Notes under the pieces: generated by a model
What the model was told of the DNA's origin: nothing
The model's input: only the letters and a program-made list of their open reading frames with translations
Databases searched by the model: none
Position numbers and translations under genes: made by a program
In this document: in pieces, positions 1 through 9,267 of the stretch
Layout of the letters: every line of letters begins with the position of its first letter
Position numbering within the stretch: position 1 is the first letter of the stretch
Assembly: GCF_030362855.1 (NCBI RefSeq)
Contig: NZ_JAUCBP010000007.1
Coordinates: 558,675 to 622,674, forward strand
DNA: 64,000 nt
Source: Neoalteromonas arenosi
GTDB taxonomy: Bacteria > Pseudomonadota > Gammaproteobacteria > Enterobacterales > Alteromonadaceae
Direction: 5' to 3'

Positions 1-686
1 TCCAAGCGCGATTAGCAGATATCGAACAGCATATGCTGCACTTCCTCGAAAATCATGACGAGCAGCGTATCGCAAGTCCCGACTTTGCCGGTAGCGCAGA
101 GAAGGGGAAACCCATGTTAGTGGCTTCGGCGTTGATTAGTCGTTCGCCGACCATGTTGTATTTTGGCCAAGACGTAGGGGAAGACGGTAGCGAAGAAACC
201 GGTTTCGGAGACCCAACTCGTACCACCATCTTTGATTACGCGGGCGTGCCTGCTCATCAGCGCTGGATGAACGGTGGTCAATTCGATGGGGGGCTGCTGA
301 CCGATCAAGAAAAAACGTTACGCGAGTTTTATATCAAAGTAATGAATATTTCTGCTAACTCTTCAGCGATGCAAGGTGATTATCGCAGTCTCCATGCTGA
401 AAACCTTCAGGTAGGTTCAGATTACGATAGCAAAACATTGGCATTCGCACGATGGAGTGGTGAAGAGGCCTTAGTTGTAGTGAGTCAATTTACAGAAACT
501 GCAAAAGGTTTTGATCTGCAGATACCAGCCGAATTGGTGACTCAGTGGCAACTAGGTGCGGGCGATCATCAGATTATTGAGCGTTTAACTGACACTCCAG
601 CGGTAATAAGGGTTAGTGCTGACGGTTCTGCACACATCGCCACACAACTGGCACCTTTAGGTTCAGCCGTTTATGCAATTAAGTAA
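1..686 (+). CDS. GH13 alpha-amylase family protein, C-terminal part (5' end outside window)
   Basis: The reading frame is open from base 3, without a start codon, so the gene enters from the left edge; about 227 residues are visible. The segment FLENHDEQR matches conserved region IV of GH13 enzymes (the NHD signature, whose His and Asp sit in the -1 subsite). The rest looks like the end of the (beta/alpha)8 barrel (LYFGQDVGEDG, a typical post-barrel motif) and the C-terminal beta-sandwich. GH13 enzymes cleave or transfer alpha-glucans; the signal peptide, catalytic Asp and Glu lie outside the window. It is followed after about 32 bases by a GH31 gene on the same strand, and an MFS sugar porter and LacI regulator lie nearby, which suggests a maltodextrin-utilisation operon. 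Exact specificity (alpha-amylase, cyclomaltodextrinase or maltogenic amylase) cannot be decided from this part. Confidence 0.85.
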   Translation, partial: QARLADIEQHMLHFLENHDEQRIASPDFAGSAEKGKPMLVASALISRSPTMLYFGQDVGEDGSEETGFGDPTRTTIFDYAGVPAHQRWMNGGQFDGGLLTDQEKTLREFYIKVMNISANSSAMQGDYRSLHAENLQVGSDYDSKTLAFARWSGEEALVVVSQFTETAKGFDLQIPAELVTQWQLGAGDHQIIERLTDTPAVIRVSADGSAHIATQLAPLGSAVYAIK

Positions 687-718
687 TAGCTGAATACCAA
701 CTTCTAGGATTTGTGTCG

Positions 719-3154
719 ATGAAATATACATTAGCTTTAGTTACAAAGAGGCTCTCTTTGGTTAGAAATTGCGGTCGTTTCGCATTTGCATTGTTCTTTA
801 GTTTAAGCGTTTGGCAGATAAATGCTGCTGAAGTCACCGGCGTTTCGCATGATGACGGCTTACTGACTCTGCAAACGAGTGAAGGCAAAGTAGATATTCA
901 GGCCTTGACCAGCCGTTCGGTCAGTGTGTGGTATCAACCTGAAGGCGTAAAGCAATTGCCGTCTTTCGCGGTAGATCCAAATCTGGCGCTTGATGTAAGC
1001 GCAAAACTCGTCAAAGTGGATACCGGTTGGCAGTTTGAACTGCCGGGTTTAACCGTTGCTATACAAGCGCAGCCACTTAAATTAAGTTACTGGCGCGATG
1101 GTGAAGAACTCGTCAGTGAAGAAGTTGGATTGTTTCATCAAGAAACCATTCGCGGCTTCCGCTTTGCACTCGACGAAGACGAACAAATTATGGGGGGCGG
1201 TCAACGTGTGTTAGGCATGGATCGGCGTGGTCATCGACTGCCGCTATACAATCGCGCTCACTATGGTTACACCACTGAATCCTCGCAGATGTATTACGGC
1301 TTACCGGCAATCATGTCATCCCAACGCTACGCAATTATTTTTGATAATAGCGCTAGTGGTTTCCTCGACATTGGTCATACCGAGAGTGATGTATTACAGT
1401 TTGAAGCCGTAGGCGGTCGCACCGCTTACATTGTCGTTGCGGGCGAGGGCTTTAGCGACTTGGTCAGTCACACGGTGACAGCAACGGGCAAACAACCACT
1501 TCCACCGCGCTGGGCACTGGGTAATTTTGCCTCGCGTTTTGGTTATCGCACGGAACAAGAAACCCGTGACACTATTGATGCGTTTATCGAGCAAGATATT
1601 CCAGTCGATGCAGTAGTACTCGATTTGTATTGGTTTGGGCCAGACATCAAAGGTCATATGGGTAATTTAAATTGGGACCGCAACGCTTGGCCAGAGCCAG
1701 AAAAAATGATTGCGGATTTGCGCGCTAAAGGTGTTAAAACGGTCGTGATCACTGAGCCATTTATTTTGACGTCTTCGTCTCAGTGGCAAAGTGCCGTCGA
1801 TAATCGCGCTCTTGCGACTAACTTTGCGGGGGAACCGCGACGTTTCGATTTTTACTTTGGCAACACTGGCTTAGTCGATGTGTTTGCACCACAGGCCCAA
1901 GAATGGTTTTGGCAGTATTACGAAAAACTTGCAGAGCAAGGCGTTGCTGGCTGGTGGGGCGATCTTGGTGAACCAGAAGTTCATCCTGGTGACAGTTTAC
2001 ACAGCTTAAATGATATGACCGTTACGGGTGACGAAGTACATAATGCTTACGGTCATCAGTGGGCCAAGATGGTCTATGAGCGTCAGCTGGCGTTGGCGCC
2101 TGAGAAAAGACCATTTGTGATGATGCGCGCTGGTTTTGCCGGCACTCAGCGTTATGGCATGATCCCCTGGACAGGTGATGTAAGCCGCGAGTGGGGCGGT
2201 TTGAAACCACAAGTTGAGCTTGCGCTGCAAATGAGTTTATTCGGTTTGGCATACACGCATTCTGATTTGGGGGGCTTTGCTGGAGGCGAAACTTTTGACG
2301 CCGAACTGTACACGCGATGGTTACAATTTGGTACGTTCTCACCGGTATTTCGTCCACATGCGCAAGAGCACATTGCACCAGAGCCAGTATTTCACGCTGA
2401 TCCAGTAAAAAGTACTGCGCGAGATTACATTCAACTGCGCTATCGTTTGATGCCATATATTTATTCATTAGCTTATGAAAATAGTATGACGGGCGTGCCG
2501 TTTATGCGGCCGCTGTTTATGCACCACAGCGATGCCAAACTGACCAATACCGATAGCTATTTGTTCGGGGAATCCTTTTTGGTTACACCCATAACAGAGA
2601 AAGGTCAGGTACAAGCCGATGTTGACTTACCCGCTGGCACTTGGTTTAACTTCTGGACTAATGACAAAGTTATGGGTGGCGAGACAGTTACAATTCCCGC
2701 GCCGTTAGAACAGTTGCCAGTCTTGGTAAAAGCCGGCTCATTTGTCCCAATGGTCGATGCGGTGATGTCACTGGATAAGTACTCAACAGCGACTCTGGAT
2801 ATGCATTACTACGCCGATACGAGTGTGGCGAATAGTCAATTTACGGTCTATGACGACGACGGTGAAAGCGCCAACTCTTTAACGGATAATCAGTTTGAAG
2901 CATTGAGTTTTACTGCTCAGCACACAAGCACATTGCAATTGAGCGTGGCTCGTTCTGGTGATTTTGCCAACCGACCGCAAACACGTGTTATTAATTGGAA
3001 TATTCACGGGCTTACGGAAAAACCAGGTACCGTGAAAATTGGCGACACTGTTTACGCCATTGGTTCTTCTGAAAATGTGCATTGGAACGATGCAACAAAT
3101 ACACTAGAGGTTAAGAGTTCGCTGCACAATCAGTTAGTGATCAACGTCGAGTGA
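719..3154 (+). CDS. GH31 alpha-glucosidase / oligosaccharide 4-alpha-glucosyltransferase, exported
   Basis: The product is about 811 residues. The ATG at 719 is preferred over the GTG at 713 because the AGGAT at 706-710 is correctly spaced only for the ATG. A basic N-terminus followed by a hydrophobic stretch ending in NAAE is a likely signal peptide, so the enzyme is probably periplasmic. The GH31 nucleophile is the Asp of WWGDLGEPE (about residue 415), and the acid/base is the Asp of WTGDVSREW (about 487). The GDLGEPE form resembles the Cellvibrio Agd31B-type transglucosylases more than the classical WNDMNE alpha-glucosidases, so 4-alpha-glucosyl transfer between malto-oligosaccharides is my preferred guess. 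C-terminal beta-sandwich domains follow the barrel. It lies downstream of the GH13 gene, presumably co-transcribed. Its last 25 bases overlap the end of the convergent halogenase gene. Confidence 0.9.
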   Translation: MKYTLALVTKRLSLVRNCGRFAFALFFSLSVWQINAAEVTGVSHDDGLLTLQTSEGKVDIQALTSRSVSVWYQPEGVKQLPSFAVDPNLALDVSAKLVKVDTGWQFELPGLTVAIQAQPLKLSYWRDGEELVSEEVGLFHQETIRGFRFALDEDEQIMGGGQRVLGMDRRGHRLPLYNRAHYGYTTESSQMYYGLPAIMSSQRYAIIFDNSASGFLDIGHTESDVLQFEAVGGRTAYIVVAGEGFSDLVSHTVTATGKQPLPPRWALGNFASRFGYRTEQETRDTIDAFIEQDIPVDAVVLDLYWFGPDIKGHMGNLNWDRNAWPEPEKMIADLRAKGVKTVVITEPFILTSSSQWQSAVDNRALATNFAGEPRRFDFYFGNTGLVDVFAPQAQEWFWQYYEKLAEQGVAGWWGDLGEPEVHPGDSLHSLNDMTVTGDEVHNAYGHQWAKMVYERQLALAPEKRPFVMMRAGFAGTQRYGMIPWTGDVSREWGGLKPQVELALQMSLFGLAYTHSDLGGFAGGETFDAELYTRWLQFGTFSPVFRPHAQEHIAPEPVFHADPVKSTARDYIQLRYRLMPYIYSLAYENSMTGVPFMRPLFMHHSDAKLTNTDSYLFGESFLVTPITEKGQVQADVDLPAGTWFNFWTNDKVMGGETVTIPAPLEQLPVLVKAGSFVPMVDAVMSLDKYSTATLDMHYYADTSVANSQFTVYDDDGESANSLTDNQFEALSFTAQHTSTLQLSVARSGDFANRPQTRVINWNIHGLTEKPGTVKIGDTVYAIGSSENVHWNDATNTLEVKSSLHNQLVINVE

Positions 3155-4614
3155 TCACTAAACACACCAACCAAACGAGCAATATGCGCGCTTATTGCCT
3201 CGTTTGGTTGAGTTGCTGTTTCGCTACTCAGCGCTTTACTAAAGTGATGATAGCCTGCCAATAAACAATACCAAGATATTGCGGGGTAGTATTGGGCGAT
3301 GTTTTGGCGATTGATCTCGGCAGTTAAATCGCCACCTTGCCGCCAAACGTGAAGTAATTGCTCGAGGGACGCTGAACGCGTTGTATTGCTTGTATTAGCC
3401 CGCCAGTACTCAGTATCCACGCGATTACTGACTTGATAATGACAGACTATGTAATCACGGATCCCATCAATTCGCGCATTGATGATTTGATTGTATTGGG
3501 TGCGATGTTCAGCGGTGTAATTACCAGCGGTAAATGCGCTGATAAACTGCTCAATAGTCTCTTGCACTATGTGCAAAGCAGTGGCTTCTAGAGGTTCAAT
3601 AAATCCTTGTGATAAGCCTACAGCAACGCAATTCCCCACCCAGGTTTGCGCTACGCGCCCAACTTTCATCTGCAAGTGTTTGGCTTGCACTTCACTGTCG
3701 AGCAATCCCAAGTGGGTGCGTAACTCTGTTTCAGCTTCATCGGCCGAGCAGAAGTCGCGGCTGTAAACATAGCCATTACCGGCGCGGTTACGCAGTGGGA
3801 TGTGCCATGCCCATCCACAATCCAAGGCTGTCGCTTGTGTTTGCGCGAGTGGGGCAGTAGCAACAGGGGTCGGTATCGCCACTGCCGCGTTGTTAAATAA
3901 ATTGTCGTCAAACGCAATAAATGGCGTTTGCAAATGGGTTTGACTCAATAGACTGCGAAAACCGCTACAATCAAAAAAGTAATCAGCCTTCAGACGCTGG
4001 CCATCTTCAAGTTGAATAGCATGAATGGCTGGGTTCGGCTCACACTCTACCTTTGCAACCGTTCCCTGAATATGCTCAACACCCCTTGTTACCGCGAGGT
4101 CGCGAATGAACTGCCCCAACAAGTGCGAATCAAAATGATAGGCATAATTCAGCGGTAGCGGTGGGTTGCCAGGCGCAACTAACGGGCCTTTACCGGCTTC
4201 ACTCAATTGTGCAGTGAGAAAGTAACTATCGGGATCGCAATGCAATGTTTGACCTTGCTGACGTTGGTGGCAATTAACTAAAAATTCACCGGCCGTCTGT
4301 CTGTCTGTTGGCGACGGAAAAGGGTGGAAATAGCTATTTTTACTAAAACCTTTAGTCCATTGGTTGAAGCGAATGCCGTTCTTGTACGTGGCGTTACAGG
4401 CTTTCATCCACGTAATTTCCTCTATTCCCAGCGTAGCAAAAAACGTTCTAAGCTGCGGTGTAGAGCCTTCACCAACGCCAATGATACCGATATCGGGAGA
4501 TTCCACTAAGCACACACTGAACAACTGCTTGTCCATGTGGTGATTGAGCAGTGCTGCGGTCATCCACCCAGCGGTGCCGCCGCCCAACACTAAGAGTTTT
4601 AGTTTCGCCTGCAA
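3130..4614 (-). CDS. Flavin-dependent tryptophan halogenase family protein
   Basis: The product is 494 residues. The N-terminal GGGTAGWM (residues 11-18) is the FAD-binding GxGxxG. GEGSTP follows at about 48-53. The catalytic-type Lys is in CNATYKNGIRF (Lys78, matching Lys79 of PrnA/RebH). WAWHIP (268-273) is the WxWxIP motif that separates halogenases from other flavin monooxygenases, and GFIEPLEATAL carries the conserved active-site Glu. The fold therefore has every hallmark of a flavin-dependent halogenase. Homologues are often found beside TonB receptors and sugar genes in marine and freshwater proteobacteria, where their substrate is mostly unknown. The start appears to be TTG, since no ATG or GTG precedes the Rossmann motif in frame, and the Shine-Dalgarno sequence is weak. 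It is divergent from the MFS transporter and probably shares its LacI-type operator. True substrate and halide are not inferable. Confidence 0.88.
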   Translation of the reverse strand: MQAKLKLLVLGGGTAGWMTAALLNHHMDKQLFSVCLVESPDIGIIGVGEGSTPQLRTFFATLGIEEITWMKACNATYKNGIRFNQWTKGFSKNSYFHPFPSPTDRQTAGEFLVNCHQRQQGQTLHCDPDSYFLTAQLSEAGKGPLVAPGNPPLPLNYAYHFDSHLLGQFIRDLAVTRGVEHIQGTVAKVECEPNPAIHAIQLEDGQRLKADYFFDCSGFRSLLSQTHLQTPFIAFDDNLFNNAAVAIPTPVATAPLAQTQATALDCGWAWHIPLRNRAGNGYVYSRDFCSADEAETELRTHLGLLDSEVQAKHLQMKVGRVAQTWVGNCVAVGLSQGFIEPLEATALHIVQETIEQFISAFTAGNYTAEHRTQYNQIINARIDGIRDYIVCHYQVSNRVDTEYWRANTSNTTRSASLEQLLHVWRQGGDLTAEINRQNIAQYYPAISWYCLLAGYHHFSKALSSETATQPNEAISAHIARLVGVFSDHSTLITN

Positions 4615-4706
4615 CAGAATTTCTCAGTTGTTTTTTTCAACTAGTGTGCAATGAATCAGCATATCTGACAAGTTGCTCAATCTCGCCGCATCCCAATAGA
4701 TTTAAG

Positions 4707-4720
4707 TGAATACGTATGCA
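4707..4720. promoter_or_regulatory. LacI-family type operator (imperfect palindrome)
   Basis: TGAATACGTATGCA is a 14-bp palindrome with a perfect ATACGTAT core and central CpG. The flanking TG and CA also match, and only one symmetric pair differs. LacI/MalR-type regulators of alpha-glucan genes bind sites of this shape. It lies in the divergent region between the halogenase and the MFS transporter, close to the LacI-family gene at 6369-7397. Function is inferred from form and context. Confidence 0.6.
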
Positions 4721-4759
4721 GGTGAATAGTATTTTACAGGCCAAGCCGATAGACTGCAT

Positions 4760-4776
4760 GTTAACGTGATGTTAAC
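4760..4776. repeat. GTTAAC repeat pair in the divergent promoter region
   Basis: Two copies of the self-palindromic hexamer GTTAAC are separated by GTGAT, 11 bp start to start, about 80 bases before the MFS start codon. They could be part of a regulator site or of the promoter. An AT-rich TATTAT (4790-4795) downstream could serve as a -10 element. I do not recognise a specific binding protein. Confidence 0.3.
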
Positions 4777-4857
4777 TATACGCGCGCGTTATTATACCAA
4801 CAAAGCGCACATTCTGTGGTTAATCTGCAATACAATTATTAAGGAACTCTGGGATTT

Positions 4858-6318
4858 ATGAGTCAAGTTAAACAACCGCAATTAAGCTTCTGGCAGATCT
4901 GGAATGTCAGTTTTGGCTTTCTTGGTGTGCAATTCGGATTTGCATTGCAAAACGCTAACGTTAGCCGGATCCTCACGGATTTAGGTGCTGATCTCCACTC
5001 GTTAAGCTATTTTTGGCTCGTCGCGCCTATTATGGGCTTGATCGTTCAACCTTTTGTTGGTGCAGCTTCGGATCGTACATGGAATAGATTGGGACGTCGT
5101 CGTCCATATATCCTAGCCGGTGCTATTGCGGCCGCGATTGGTATGTTTTTGATGCCTAATGCTTCATTGTTCGTCGCCTTTATGGCACCGATGATTTTTG
5201 GGGCGATCATGTTGGCCCTTATGGACGCGTCGTTTAATGTGTGCTTCCAACCATTCCGCGCATTAGTATCCGATATGGTGCCAGAAGAGCAGCGCAATAG
5301 TGGCTATTCGATTCAATCCTTACTGATCAATATTGGCGCGGTTGTTGGTTCAATATTACCGTTTTTATTAACCAATATTGTTGGCCTAGACAATACAGCT
5401 GCGGATGGCAAAGTTGCACCTTCAGTGATTTGGGCGTTCTACATTGGCGCAACCGTCTTATTGGGAACGGTACTATGGACCGTGTTCCGAACAAAGGAAT
5501 ACCAACCAAAAGACTACTATGCCTATAAGGGCATGGATCCAGTTATCGTCGAGCAAGAGCTGGCAGTCAAAAAGCCGATGACCGAGAGACTCGTAGGCTT
5601 CTTCAAGCTGATGAAAGATATGCCAGACACCATGAAGCAATTGGCAGTTGTACAGTTTTTTGCTTGGTTTGCGTTTTTTGCCATGTGGGTATACACCACG
5701 CCTGCAGTAACACAACATATTTGGGGACTTGACCCCAAGTGGTGGGATTCCAGTTACTTGAGTTCCTTAGATGCGATACCTGAATTTGTGAAGGTAGCTA
5801 AAGGTACGGCAGGTGATTGGGTAGGCATTATGTTTGCTGCGTATTCATTATTCGCTGCTGTTTTCTCAGTGTTCTTGGCGAAGCTCGCAAACAAATTAGG
5901 TCGTAAGTTGGTCTTTGGGGCTAGTTTAGCGCTGGGGGGGCTTAGTTATGTCAGCTTCTTATTTTTCCAAGACCTTACGCCGACTCACGTCGATCTGTTG
6001 ATCACGCAAATTGAAATACCAGCAGGTGCGCTGCATCTGTTGTTCCCAATGATCGGCGTTGGTATCGCCTGGGCTGCCGTCCTGGCAATGCCTTATGCAA
6101 TATTAGCTGGAGCATTACCTGCGGATAAAACCGGTGTATACATGGGGATCTTCAATTTCACCATTGCAGGGCCACAGATCGTCTCTGGTATTGTAGGTGG
6201 TAGTATTGTCAGTTTGGTATTTGATAATCATGCCAAGTACATGATCGTCCTAGCCGGTGTTTGTATGTTTATTGCTGCGCTGTCAGTCTACTTTGTTCAA
6301 GATAGCGAAGAACAGTAA
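4858..6318 (+). CDS. MFS sugar transporter (maltose/oligosaccharide porter type)
   Basis: The product is 486 residues with about twelve hydrophobic segments. The loop 2-3 signature DRTWNRLGRRRPYI (about residues 75-88) is typical of the glycoside-pentoside-hexuronide / SLC45-like sugar porters used for maltose or sucrose in gammaproteobacteria and xanthomonads. A second half begins after the large central loop (around residue 240). It is expected to act in the inner membrane as a sugar-cation symporter, bringing in maltose or malto-oligosaccharides made by the GH13 and GH31 enzymes. The ATG at 4858 has an AAGGA about 14 bases upstream, slightly far. The gene ends at a strong bidirectional terminator shared with the convergent LacI-family gene. 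The exact sugar is inferred from context. Confidence 0.88.
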   Translation: MSQVKQPQLSFWQIWNVSFGFLGVQFGFALQNANVSRILTDLGADLHSLSYFWLVAPIMGLIVQPFVGAASDRTWNRLGRRRPYILAGAIAAAIGMFLMPNASLFVAFMAPMIFGAIMLALMDASFNVCFQPFRALVSDMVPEEQRNSGYSIQSLLINIGAVVGSILPFLLTNIVGLDNTAADGKVAPSVIWAFYIGATVLLGTVLWTVFRTKEYQPKDYYAYKGMDPVIVEQELAVKKPMTERLVGFFKLMKDMPDTMKQLAVVQFFAWFAFFAMWVYTTPAVTQHIWGLDPKWWDSSYLSSLDAIPEFVKVAKGTAGDWVGIMFAAYSLFAAVFSVFLAKLANKLGRKLVFGASLALGGLSYVSFLFFQDLTPTHVDLLITQIEIPAGALHLLFPMIGVGIAWAAVLAMPYAILAGALPADKTGVYMGIFNFTIAGPQIVSGIVGGSIVSLVFDNHAKYMIVLAGVCMFIAALSVYFVQDSEEQ

Positions 6319-6336
6319 CTCAGCGCTTCAAAAGAG

Positions 6337-6361
6337 AAAAGCCAGCGAACGCTGGCTTTTT
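6337..6361. terminator. Bidirectional rho-independent terminator
   Basis: GCCAGC / GCTGGC form a GC-rich stem around a GAAC loop, with an A-run before and a T-run after. It serves both the MFS gene (+) and the LacI-family gene (-). Confidence 0.9.
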
Positions 6362-6368
6362 CTGTGCC

Positions 6369-7397
6369 TTATTTTTGACTTGACTGACGCACTATTAATT
6401 CTGCTGGCATCAAGTAATCTGTGACTTTTTCATTGTTGATAAGTCGCAACAAGTTGCTGACGAGTAATTCACCGGCTTTCTTAGTATTCTGTTGCACAGT
6501 GGTGAGAGTAGGTGTAGTGAAGGCTGAGATAGGAATGTTGTCGTATCCGCCAACTAAAATATCGTTAGGAACACCTAATCCGTGTTTTTTTAGACACTTT
6601 ATTGCGCCAACCGCAATCAAGTCACTGGCACATACGATAGCATCTGGGCGCTGACCTGAATCCAAGATCTTTTGCGTGGCATCAAATCCTGCATCTTCTG
6701 TCGATACGGCATTGTACTGGACAGCGGTGTCAGGTAATAAACCCGCACTGGCTAGAGTATCGATATGCCCTTGGAAGCGCGCCATAAACTCTGGGGCGCG
6801 TTGACCCGCAGTTCCGATGAAAGCAAAGGTTTTGGCCCCTTGGTCAATCAAGTGCTGGGTGACTAATTGACCCCCTTGATAATTGTCACAGCCGATGGAA
6901 ATACCGGGATACTCTGCATCATGTGCGCCCCAACGCACAAAATGAGTGCCTTGTTCTTGCAATTGGGTTAGTTTGTCACGGTAATCGAGATAATCGCCAT
7001 AGCCTAATAAAATTAATCCGTCGGCTTTGTTGGTATCTTCATATTCTGCATGCCAATCGCCATTCATGTTCTGAAATGAAACCAGCAAGTCATAGTTCAT
7101 GCTAGCGCATGCCCGAGTAATGCTGCCAAGCATTGACATGAAGAAAGGATTGATTAATGAATCATCCGGCGACGGATCTTCGAATAACAGTAGAGCGATA
7201 GTCGAGCTGCGTTGCTTGCGCAAGTTACTCGCATTCTTATCCACTTTATAATTCATTTCGCGCGCAATGCGCTGCACGCGTTCACGCGTTTCTTTATTCA
7301 CCAGTGGACTGTTACTCAGTGCCCTCGACACAGTGGACTGAGATACGCCAGCCATATGAGCGATATCAAATGAGGTGGCTTTGTCTTTGATTGCCAA
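6369..7397 (-). CDS. LacI-family transcriptional regulator of the alpha-glucan genes
   Basis: The product is 342 residues. The helix-turn-helix and hinge helix are clear: SFDIAHMAGVSQSTVSRALS at residues 9-28, then the linker ending near residue 60. The rest is a periplasmic-binding-protein-like sensor domain (IALLLFEDP, LILLGYGDY, GGQLVTQHLI, GGYDNIPIS), as in MalR/GalR. The start seems to be TTG; an AGG eight bases upstream fits, and the only later Met codons lie inside the HTH. It most likely senses an imported alpha-glucoside and represses the adjacent transporter, halogenase and glycosidases through sites like the palindrome at 4707-4720. ATAGG-TG-CCTAT (7399-7410), just upstream of its own start, may be an autoregulatory site. 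Ligand identity is inferred from neighbours. Confidence 0.9.
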   Translation of the reverse strand: MAIKDKATSFDIAHMAGVSQSTVSRALSNSPLVNKETRERVQRIAREMNYKVDKNASNLRKQRSSTIALLLFEDPSPDDSLINPFFMSMLGSITRACASMNYDLLVSFQNMNGDWHAEYEDTNKADGLILLGYGDYLDYRDKLTQLQEQGTHFVRWGAHDAEYPGISIGCDNYQGGQLVTQHLIDQGAKTFAFIGTAGQRAPEFMARFQGHIDTLASAGLLPDTAVQYNAVSTEDAGFDATQKILDSGQRPDAIVCASDLIAVGAIKCLKKHGLGVPNDILVGGYDNIPISAFTTPTLTTVQQNTKKAGELLVSNLLRLINNEKVTDYLMPAELIVRQSSQK

Positions 7398-7473
7398 AAT
7401 AGGTGCCTATACTTCAAAGCTTTACCATTTTATACAACAGCACGGATCGACAGCGCAATGACTTTGATAGAAA

Positions 7474-7514
7474 TGTTATAATTCGCTGTCGTAAAAAAAG
7501 CGCGGTGGTATACT
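7474..7514 (+). promoter_or_regulatory. Candidate glnS promoters (two extended -10 elements)
   Basis: TGTTATAAT (7474-7482) and TGGTATACT (7506-7514) both fit the extended -10 pattern TGnTATAAT. Neither has a strong -35. The transcripts would start roughly 70 and 35 bases before glnS. Confidence 0.5.
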
Positions 7515-7557
7515 GCTCGCAATATTTACCATTGTTGCTTAATTGAGGATTATTTGA

Positions 7558-9225
7558 ATGGCCGAGACTGAACATCGTCCGACCAATTTTGTTCGTCAAA
7601 TTATTGATAAAGACTTGCAATCTGGACTGCATAATTCGATTAAAACCCGCTTTCCACCTGAGCCTAATGGCTTTTTACACATCGGCCATGCAAAGTCGAT
7701 CTGTCTAAATTTTGGGTTGGCGAATGATTACCAGGGTACGTGCAACTTAAGATTTGATGATACCAATCCTGAAAAAGAGAACATTGATTACGTCAATGCA
7801 ATAAAAGCAGACGTAAATTGGCTTGGGTTTACTTGGGATGGCGACGAGCGTTATTCATCAGATTACTTCGAGCAATTGTACGGGTATGCGTTAGAGCTAA
7901 TCGATAAAGGTCTGGCGTATGTGGATTTCTCGACCCAAGAGCAAATGCGCGAAATGCGCGGGACACTCAAAGAGCCGGGCACCAATAGTCCATATCGCGA
8001 CACTCCAATTGCAGAAAACCACAAGCTGTTTGAGGCCATGCGCGCAGGCGAGTATAAGGAAGGTGAGTGCTGTTTACGCGCCAAGATCGACATGACATCG
8101 CCGTTCATGTGTATGCGTGATCCTGTGTTATATCGGATTAAGTTTGCCCATCACCACCAAACCGGTGATCAATGGTGCATTTATCCAATGTACGATTTTA
8201 CCCATTGTATTTCCGATGCCTTGGAGCACATTACCCATTCATTGTGTACGCTGGAGTTTCAGGATAACCGTCGTTTGTACGACTGGGTGATAGAGAATAT
8301 TAGTGCGCCAGCAGTGCCGCGCCAGTATGAGTTCTCGCGTTTAAACTTAGAATATACAGTGTTGAGTAAGCGCAAGTTAATTCAACTTGTCGACGAACAC
8401 CACGTTGCAGGGTGGGATGATCCGCGTATGCCAACTATTGCAGGCTTAAAGCGCCGCGGATATACACCTGCATCTATTCGAGAGTTTTGTTTGCGCATTG
8501 GTGTGACGAAAATGGATAACCTTGTAGAGATGGGCATGCTTGAAGCCTGTATACGCGATGACTTAAATGTTAACGCACCGCGCGCAATGGCCGTGCTTGA
8601 TCCAATAAAGGTGGTGATTGAAAATTACCCCGTGGACCAGAGTGAAACATTAGTTGCACCGAACCATCCGAATGATGAAAGTAAGGGTAATCGCGAGATT
8701 TCATTTTCTCGAGAGGTATGGATTGAAGCTGATGATTTCCGGGAGCAAGCCAATAAGAAGTTTAAACGCTTGGTATTGGGTAAAGAGGTACGCTTACGAA
8801 ACTCATATGTGATCAAAGCTGAGCGTTTTGAGCAAGATCAAGACGGCAAGGTAACGACCGTCTACTGTAGCTATGATGCGGAAACACTTGGCAAAGATCC
8901 AGCCGATGGCCGCAAAGTTAAAGGTGTTATTCACTGGGTGGATGCCGCCAGCGGTGTTCCTGCGCAGATCAATTTATACGATCGTTTATTTAACGTACCG
9001 AATCCTGCCGGCGCAGAAGATTTTGTCAGTACCATTAACCCGAATTCACTCCAGGTGGTTAATGGCATTGTTGAAGCGTCATTGACTAACGCTGAAACGG
9101 GTGTTGCCTACCAATTTGAGCGAACTGGGTATTTTTGTGCAGATCCAGATTCTTCTGCAGAGCAACTGATCTTCAATCGGACGGTTGGCCTTCGTGACAC
9201 ATGGGGGCGAACTGAAGGCGCTTGA
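7558..9225 (+). CDS. glnS: Glutaminyl-tRNA synthetase
   Basis: The product is 555 residues, about the length of the E. coli enzyme. It charges tRNA-Gln with glutamine in the cytoplasm. [16 protein letters not shown] carries the class I HIGH motif, FDDTNP follows in the Rossmann fold, and VLSKRKL is the KMSKS equivalent typical of GlnRS. The C-terminal half is the anticodon-binding beta-barrel region. The ATG at 7558 is preceded by GAGGAT at good spacing. It is a single gene between two convergent or divergent neighbours, ending at a strong terminator, with two candidate extended -10 promoters upstream. Confidence 0.97.
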   Translation: MAETEHRPTNFVRQIIDKDLQSGLHNSIKTRFPPEPNGFLHIGHAKSICLNFGLANDYQGTCNLRFDDTNPEKENIDYVNAIKADVNWLGFTWDGDERYSSDYFEQLYGYALELIDKGLAYVDFSTQEQMREMRGTLKEPGTNSPYRDTPIAENHKLFEAMRAGEYKEGECCLRAKIDMTSPFMCMRDPVLYRIKFAHHHQTGDQWCIYPMYDFTHCISDALEHITHSLCTLEFQDNRRLYDWVIENISAPAVPRQYEFSRLNLEYTVLSKRKLIQLVDEHHVAGWDDPRMPTIAGLKRRGYTPASIREFCLRIGVTKMDNLVEMGMLEACIRDDLNVNAPRAMAVLDPIKVVIENYPVDQSETLVAPNHPNDESKGNREISFSREVWIEADDFREQANKKFKRLVLGKEVRLRNSYVIKAERFEQDQDGKVTTVYCSYDAETLGKDPADGRKVKGVIHWVDAASGVPAQINLYDRLFNVPNPAGAEDFVSTINPNSLQVVNGIVEASLTNAETGVAYQFERTGYFCADPDSSAEQLIFNRTVGLRDTWGRTEGA

Positions 9226-9238
9226 TATAAATAGTATT

Positions 9239-9267
9239 AAAAAGCCCTGCTTAGCAGGGCTTTTTTT
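9239..9267. terminator. Bidirectional rho-independent terminator after glnS
   Basis: GCCCTGC / GCAGGGC stem with a TTA loop, flanked by an A-run and seven Ts. It overlaps the stop codon of the convergent yciK gene, so it can end both transcripts. Confidence 0.9.

Noticed and set aside
713-718. GTG start for the GH31 gene
   Set aside because: The AGGAT ribosome site is too close to this GTG; the ATG at 719 has proper spacing.
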